This document shows, piece after piece, positions 60,212 to 64,000 of a stretch of DNA of 64,000 nucleotides (positions are counted from its first letter, which is position 1; every line of letters starts with the position of its first letter). This DNA comes from Cellvibrionaceae bacterium (GTDB lineage: Bacteria; Pseudomonadota; Gammaproteobacteria; Pseudomonadales; Cellvibrionaceae): assembly GCA_024707385.1 (NCBI GenBank), contig JANPZW010000013.1, forward strand, positions 753,465-817,464, read 5' to 3'. The notes beneath the pieces were generated by a model. It worked only from the letters and a program-made list of their open reading frames with translations. It did not search any database and had not been told where the DNA came from. A program made the translations under genes and the position numbers.

Positions 60212-61329
60212 GGTTTACTCCACTGGCATGAGTTTTCTGTTACCTGGCCTTGTTTCACGTGAAACATGCCGATCCTGCTGCCAGATCGGTCGGGCCAGGA
60301 ACTGGCAATAGATTCCAAGCTGATTCCCGTTAAAAAAACCTGCACGTTCGCCAAATCAGATACCCAATGGCAAACGCGCTCGAGGTTCGTCCTATCGAGC
60401 TCGGCAGGCAAATCATCCAACAACAGCACGCATTCGCGCCCGCTGTTCATATGGAAAGTTTTTAGTTGCGCCATATAGAAAGCGGCAACAACGGATTTTT
60501 GCTGGCCCCGGGAGAAGAGTTCTGCTAAGGGTCGCTTATTGAATGTGAAACGTATGTCCGCCTTATGAGGCCCCAGACCGGTGTACCCGAACGACCGATC
60601 ACGCTCGCGATGCTCTTCAATCTGCTCAACCAGCGGACGACTCGAATCCCAGCCGGGCTGATAAGTCATCTCAAACTCCCCGGCCTCGATGAAATCGCAA
60701 TGGGACAGATAGCGCCGACTGATCGGCTCAAACTCAGTCATCACTTCTTTGCGCAGAACATCGATGCTTTCACCTAGATCCGCCAAGGCCCTATCCCATA
60801 TGGCAAGTTCAGCATCGGGCATTTTATCAGAACGGAGGAGGCTATTGCGGTGCTTGAGGCAGCGTACGTACTCGCTCCATAGAGTACGAAAACTTGGTTT
60901 CACGTGAAACACTAGCCAATCAATAAAGGCCCTCCGATCACCGGGACCGCCCTCCAACAGATCAAAGGAATGGCTGTCGATTACCTGACAGGGCACCAAC
61001 GCAGCCAATTCGCCAGCACTGGCGACGGAAGCTCCGTCCAACTTGAATTGACTGGTGCCGTCTTTCTGTCGAGACACACCCAGGCGATGAACCAGCCCAG
61101 AGAAAGACAGCTCGGCAAACAATTGAAAGGATTGGCGATGATAGGCGATCAGGTTCCTGAACTTCCTCGATCGGAAAGAGCGCCCTGTCGCCAAGGTATA
61201 GATCACCTCGAGAATGGAGGTCTTACCGGAGCCGTTTTCCCCGGTAACAAAGTTCACACCCTCCGCAAAATGCAGATCAACGCCGTGCAGATTGCGGAAG
61301 TCCTCGACCATCAGCCGATTGATCGGCAC
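60208..61329 (-). CDS. recF: RecF recombination mediator
   Basis: 373 residues from GTG at 61329 (PINRLMVEDFRNLHG), an open frame running further upstream but less like RecF. Walker A is VTGENGSGKTSIL, the signature region is LGPHKADIRF with SRGQQKSVVAAFYMAQ, and Walker B is ECVLLLDDLPAELD. RecF helps load RecA at single-strand gaps. It sits between dnaN and gyrB, in the standard order. Two ParB-binding parS sites are embedded in the coding sequence. Confidence 0.96.
   Translation of the reverse strand: MPINRLMVEDFRNLHGVDLHFAEGVNFVTGENGSGKTSILEVIYTLATGRSFRSRKFRNLIAYHRQSFQLFAELSFSGLVHRLGVSRQKDGTSQFKLDGASVASAGELAALVPCQVIDSHSFDLLEGGPGDRRAFIDWLVFHVKPSFRTLWSEYVRCLKHRNSLLRSDKMPDAELAIWDRALADLGESIDVLRKEVMTEFEPISRRYLSHCDFIEAGEFEMTYQPGWDSSRPLVEQIEEHRERDRSFGYTGLGPHKADIRFTFNKRPLAELFSRGQQKSVVAAFYMAQLKTFHMNSGRECVLLLDDLPAELDRTNLERVCHWVSDLANVQVFLTGISLESIASSWPDRSGSRIGMFHVKQGQVTENSCQWSKP
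60251..60266. promoter_or_regulatory. parS: parS site 1
   Basis: TGTTTCACGTGAAACA, a perfect 16-bp palindrome equal to the widely conserved ParB-binding sequence. It lies near the 3' end of recF. Origin-proximal parS sites nucleate ParB and partition the chromosome. Confidence 0.93.
60896..60911. promoter_or_regulatory. parS: parS site 2
   Basis: GGTTTCACGTGAAACA, 15 of 16 positions of the parS consensus (first T is G). It lies inside recF, 645 bp from the first site. Confidence 0.85.
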
Positions 61330-61345
61330 GAAGAAACCTGAAACC

Positions 61346-62452
61346 TCAAAGGCGCATCGGCATAACAACGTAGAGTGAATCGCCGTTGTCCGGCTCCTCA
61401 ATCAACGCGCTGCTATTGGAATCCGCAAGGGTGATACGCAAAGACTCAGAGGAGATGACGTTGGCAACATCTTGCAGATAACTGACGTTGAAGCCGACCT
61501 CTATAGGAGAGCCCTGATAATCCACCATCACCTGCTCTTCCGCTTCCTCCTGCTCCGGGTTATTCGCCGTGATGGTCACCAGACCTTCTGTAAGAACAAA
61601 CCGCACGCCGCGATATTTTTCATTCGACAGAATGGAAGTACGTGCAAATGCTTGGCGCAAATCTTCACGATTGCCGATCACAATCTTGTCGCCGTTGCGC
61701 GGCAGCACTCGCTCGTAATCCGGGAACTTACCGTCAACCAGTTTGGAAGTGAAAATAAAGGACTCGGTCACTGCGCGGATATGGTTATTACCGACGATAA
61801 TCTCCACCGATTTTTCCGCCTCGGATAACAAACGGGCAAGTTCAATAACGCCTTTGCGAGGCAATATGGCCTGCTTCACTTCCCCCGGCAGCGCAATATT
61901 CACCGGGCGCGTACACATGGCCAACCGATGGCCATCGGTTGCCACCACTCGCAACGCGTCCTCATGAAGTTCCCACAACATACCGTTCAGGTAATACCGC
62001 ACATCCTGTTGCGCCATGGCAAAGCTGGTTCTTTCGATCAGGCGCTTGATCTCGCCCTGTTCACAGCGGAAGCTCAGGTCGTTATCGCCGAGCTCAATGG
62101 CTGGAAACTCACTTGCGGGAAGTGTCGACAGAGTGAAGCGGCTGCGCCCGCTTTTGACTGTGACCTTCTGGTCCGCGTAGAGGAATTCAATGATCGAGCC
62201 GTCTGGCAAGCTGCGGCAGATATCGAGAAACTTCTTCGCCGGAACGGTGATCTCGCCGTCGACGCCCGGAGCGTCCAAGTTGACGCGCCCGATCACTTCC
62301 ACTTCCAGATCCGTGCCTGTCAGGGAGAGCTTGGTGCCATCCAGCACCACCAGAACGTTCGCCAGTGCCGGCAGGGTTTGTCTTTTCTCCACCACTCCCG
62401 CAACCAGTTGCAGCGGTCGTAACAAGGCATCGCGTGATACGGAAAATTTCAT
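61346..62452 (-). CDS. dnaN: DNA polymerase III beta sliding clamp
   Basis: 368 residues from ATG at 62452 (MKFSVSRDALLRPLQLVAGVVEKR), the standard start; the frame extends 24 bases further. Three clamp repeats are visible, with LPALANVLVVLDGTKLSLTGTDLE in the first, and the C-terminal LYVVMPMRL that ends beta clamps. The ring holds Pol III and other proteins on DNA. Ends 16 bp before recF. Confidence 0.97.
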   Translation of the reverse strand: MKFSVSRDALLRPLQLVAGVVEKRQTLPALANVLVVLDGTKLSLTGTDLEVEVIGRVNLDAPGVDGEITVPAKKFLDICRSLPDGSIIEFLYADQKVTVKSGRSRFTLSTLPASEFPAIELGDNDLSFRCEQGEIKRLIERTSFAMAQQDVRYYLNGMLWELHEDALRVVATDGHRLAMCTRPVNIALPGEVKQAILPRKGVIELARLLSEAEKSVEIIVGNNHIRAVTESFIFTSKLVDGKFPDYERVLPRNGDKIVIGNREDLRQAFARTSILSNEKYRGVRFVLTEGLVTITANNPEQEEAEEQVMVDYQGSPIEVGFNVSYLQDVANVISSESLRITLADSNSSALIEEPDNGDSLYVVMPMRL

Positions 62453-62504
62453 CGTGCAGTCTCTGTGTTGAATCAATAAGTACGACGGTTTTTAAATATG
62501 AGAA

Positions 62505-64000
62505 TTAGGTCGTCAGGGTACGCAGAAGATTCTTAACGTCCTCTCGGATATCCGCGTCCGAATCCAGCAGCTCTTTAATCTTGCGACAAGCGTGCAACAC
62601 GGTGGTGTGGTCGCGCCCGCCAAATGCGTCGCCGATCTCCGGCAGACTGTGGTTGGTCAGCTCCTTCGCCAAATGCATCGCCACCTGGCGAGGCCGGGCA
62701 ACCGAGCGGCTGCGCCGTTTGGAATGAAGGTCCGCCACCTTGATTTTGTAATACTCGGCGACTACACGCTGGATGTTATCAACACTTACCAAGCGATCCT
62801 GCAGTGCCAGTAGATCCTTCAACGCCTCACGCACCAAATCGATAGAGATGGGTCGACCGGTAAAATGGGCGTTGGCAATCACCCTCTTCAATGCTCCTTC
62901 CAATTCTCGCACGTTGGAGCGAATTCGCTGGGCAATAAAAAAAGCCGCATCGTTAGGCAAATCCATGGCTGCCTGCTGGGCCTTTTTCATCAAAATCGCC
63001 ACCCGCGTTTCCAGCTCCGGTGGCTCGATGGCCACGGTCAACCCCCAACCAAATCGGGATTTAAGCCGCTCCTCCAAACCGTTGATCTCCTTCGGGTAAC
63101 GATCGCACGTCAGAATGATCTGTTGACCGCCTTCCAGCAAAGCATTGAACGTGTGAAAGAACTCTTCCTGCGAACGCTCTTTCCCGGCGAAAAACTGGAT
63201 GTCGTCGATCAACAGAGCGTCCACGGAACGGTAGTAGCGTTTGAAGTCGTTGATCGCGTTCAGCTGCAGCGCCTTTACCATGTCTGCCACGAAACGCTCG
63301 GAATGCAAATACACCACTTTGGCGTTGGGACGGCGATTGATCAGCGCGTTACCCACAGCGTGCATAAGGTGGGTTTTACCCAATCCCACGCCGCCATATA
63401 TAAAAAGAGGGTTGTAAGACCCTCCGGGATTTTCCGCTACCTGGGTAGCAGCCGCTAATCCCAGCTGGTTGGATTTACCTTCGACAAAGTTGGCGAAGGT
63501 AAAACTGGTGTTCAAATAATTGCGATGGCTCAAGCCACCTTCTATATCTTCTTTGGCAATGCGCCGGTTTGATGTCTCGGATTCTGGAGTTGCTTCTACA
63601 TAATGATTGGGACGGGAGAGCATTACGCTCTGCTCCTCCGCGTGTATATCACCCACCATATCGCGATAAGCACCGGACGCGGCTTCTGAACTCAGGCCCT
63701 GGTGGATAGAGGAAAAAAGAGCGTTCCTCGGCAAAATGCCGATTGCCATCATGACCGGCTTCCACATAACTTCGCGCGGGCGGGGGGATTGGTGAATCTG
63801 AGACGGAATAACGATGGAGGACGGGGCGCCATTGCGCAAAAATGCGGCTTCCTGTCTTGCGATAACACCCAATTCAACGGGGCCGTGACCTGCCTCGGCC
63901 ACTATCTCCCGAATTCTGTGCAGAAACTTGTCATTCACCCAGTCGAGAACGAACCGATTAGGCGCAGATAATCTCAGACAACCACCATCCAGGTCTGCTC
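62505..64000 (-). CDS. dnaA: Chromosomal replication initiator DnaA (partial)
   Basis: At least 498 residues; the start lies beyond the window edge. The frame continues to the edge as LDGGCLRLSAPNRFVLDWVN, which is the end of domain I. Then a long linker, domain III with GGVGLGKTHLMHAVG (Walker A) and LLIDDIQFFAG (Walker B), and domain IV with the DNA-binding GGRDHTTVLHACRKI. It opens oriC by binding DnaA boxes; oriC itself is not in this window. The gap to dnaN is 52 bp. Confidence 0.97.
   Translation of the reverse strand, partial: ADLDGGCLRLSAPNRFVLDWVNDKFLHRIREIVAEAGHGPVELGVIARQEAAFLRNGAPSSIVIPSQIHQSPRPREVMWKPVMMAIGILPRNALFSSIHQGLSSEAASGAYRDMVGDIHAEEQSVMLSRPNHYVEATPESETSNRRIAKEDIEGGLSHRNYLNTSFTFANFVEGKSNQLGLAAATQVAENPGGSYNPLFIYGGVGLGKTHLMHAVGNALINRRPNAKVVYLHSERFVADMVKALQLNAINDFKRYYRSVDALLIDDIQFFAGKERSQEEFFHTFNALLEGGQQIILTCDRYPKEINGLEERLKSRFGWGLTVAIEPPELETRVAILMKKAQQAAMDLPNDAAFFIAQRIRSNVRELEGALKRVIANAHFTGRPISIDLVREALKDLLALQDRLVSVDNIQRVVAEYYKIKVADLHSKRRSRSVARPRQVAMHLAKELTNHSLPEIGDAFGGRDHTTVLHACRKIKELLDSDADIREDVKNLLRTLTT

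Noticed and set aside
62453..62504. oriC between dnaN and dnaA
   Set aside because: Only 52 bp with no DnaA-box cluster; the origin is more likely upstream of dnaA, outside the window.

Overview
The window looks like the dnaA-side origin region of a polysaccharide-degrading gammaproteobacterium of the Cellvibrio/Saccharophagus/Teredinibacter type (Cellvibrionaceae). This is inferred from the dnaA-dnaN-recF-gyrB order, parS sites inside recF, long poly-serine linkers in secreted proteins, a CBM2-linked AA10 lytic polysaccharide monooxygenase and a CBM6/malectin/multihaem cytochrome lipoprotein. No tRNA, rRNA or CRISPR array was seen.

Layout. 0-9 kb: a two-component sensor with beta-propeller repeats (cut by the window edge), a metallopeptidase lipoprotein, a glycosyltransferase and an autotransporter. 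8.6-10.7 kb: the UvrD helicase. 11-16.7 kb: a secreted RHS/YD-repeat toxin-type locus with candidate immunity genes. 17-22 kb: an outer-membrane barrel, an amphi-Trp protein, the LPMO, a TRAP solute-binding protein and an alpha/beta hydrolase. 22-27.7 kb: the housekeeping block glyQ-glyS-gmhB-plsC plus an LpxL-type acyltransferase. 27.7-43.2 kb: an accessory stretch with an MBL hydrolase, YjbQ, the 1075-residue cytochrome lipoprotein, a divergent serine hydrolase, a PuuE/AEC/sialate-esterase cluster, a membrane AraC regulator and a secreted CxxCH protein. 57.8-64 kb: gyrB, recF, dnaN and dnaA, all read leftward.

The most interesting part is a complete Tn7-like transposon at 43464-57777. It ends 13 bp past the gyrB stop codon, has near-perfect terminal repeats beginning TGTCGAATCTCATTTTG, and is flanked by a 5-bp duplication (ACAAC). 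It encodes TnsA, TnsB, TnsC and a TnsD/TniQ protein plus an orphan DUF1778 antitoxin-like protein. Its cargo is two divergent operons that resemble anti-phage defence: NurA nuclease-HerA ATPase rightward, and DUF262-HEPN nuclease-DNA methyltransferase leftward. A second transposon right end of the same family lies 23 bp beyond its left end, so the gyrB site has been used at least twice. Both right ends carry a strong hairpin terminator.

About 22 apparent frameshifts interrupt otherwise clear genes, nearly all in short homopolymers and including glyS and uvrD, which points to sequencing indels rather than decay. Such genes are annotated here as single coding regions spanning the shift.
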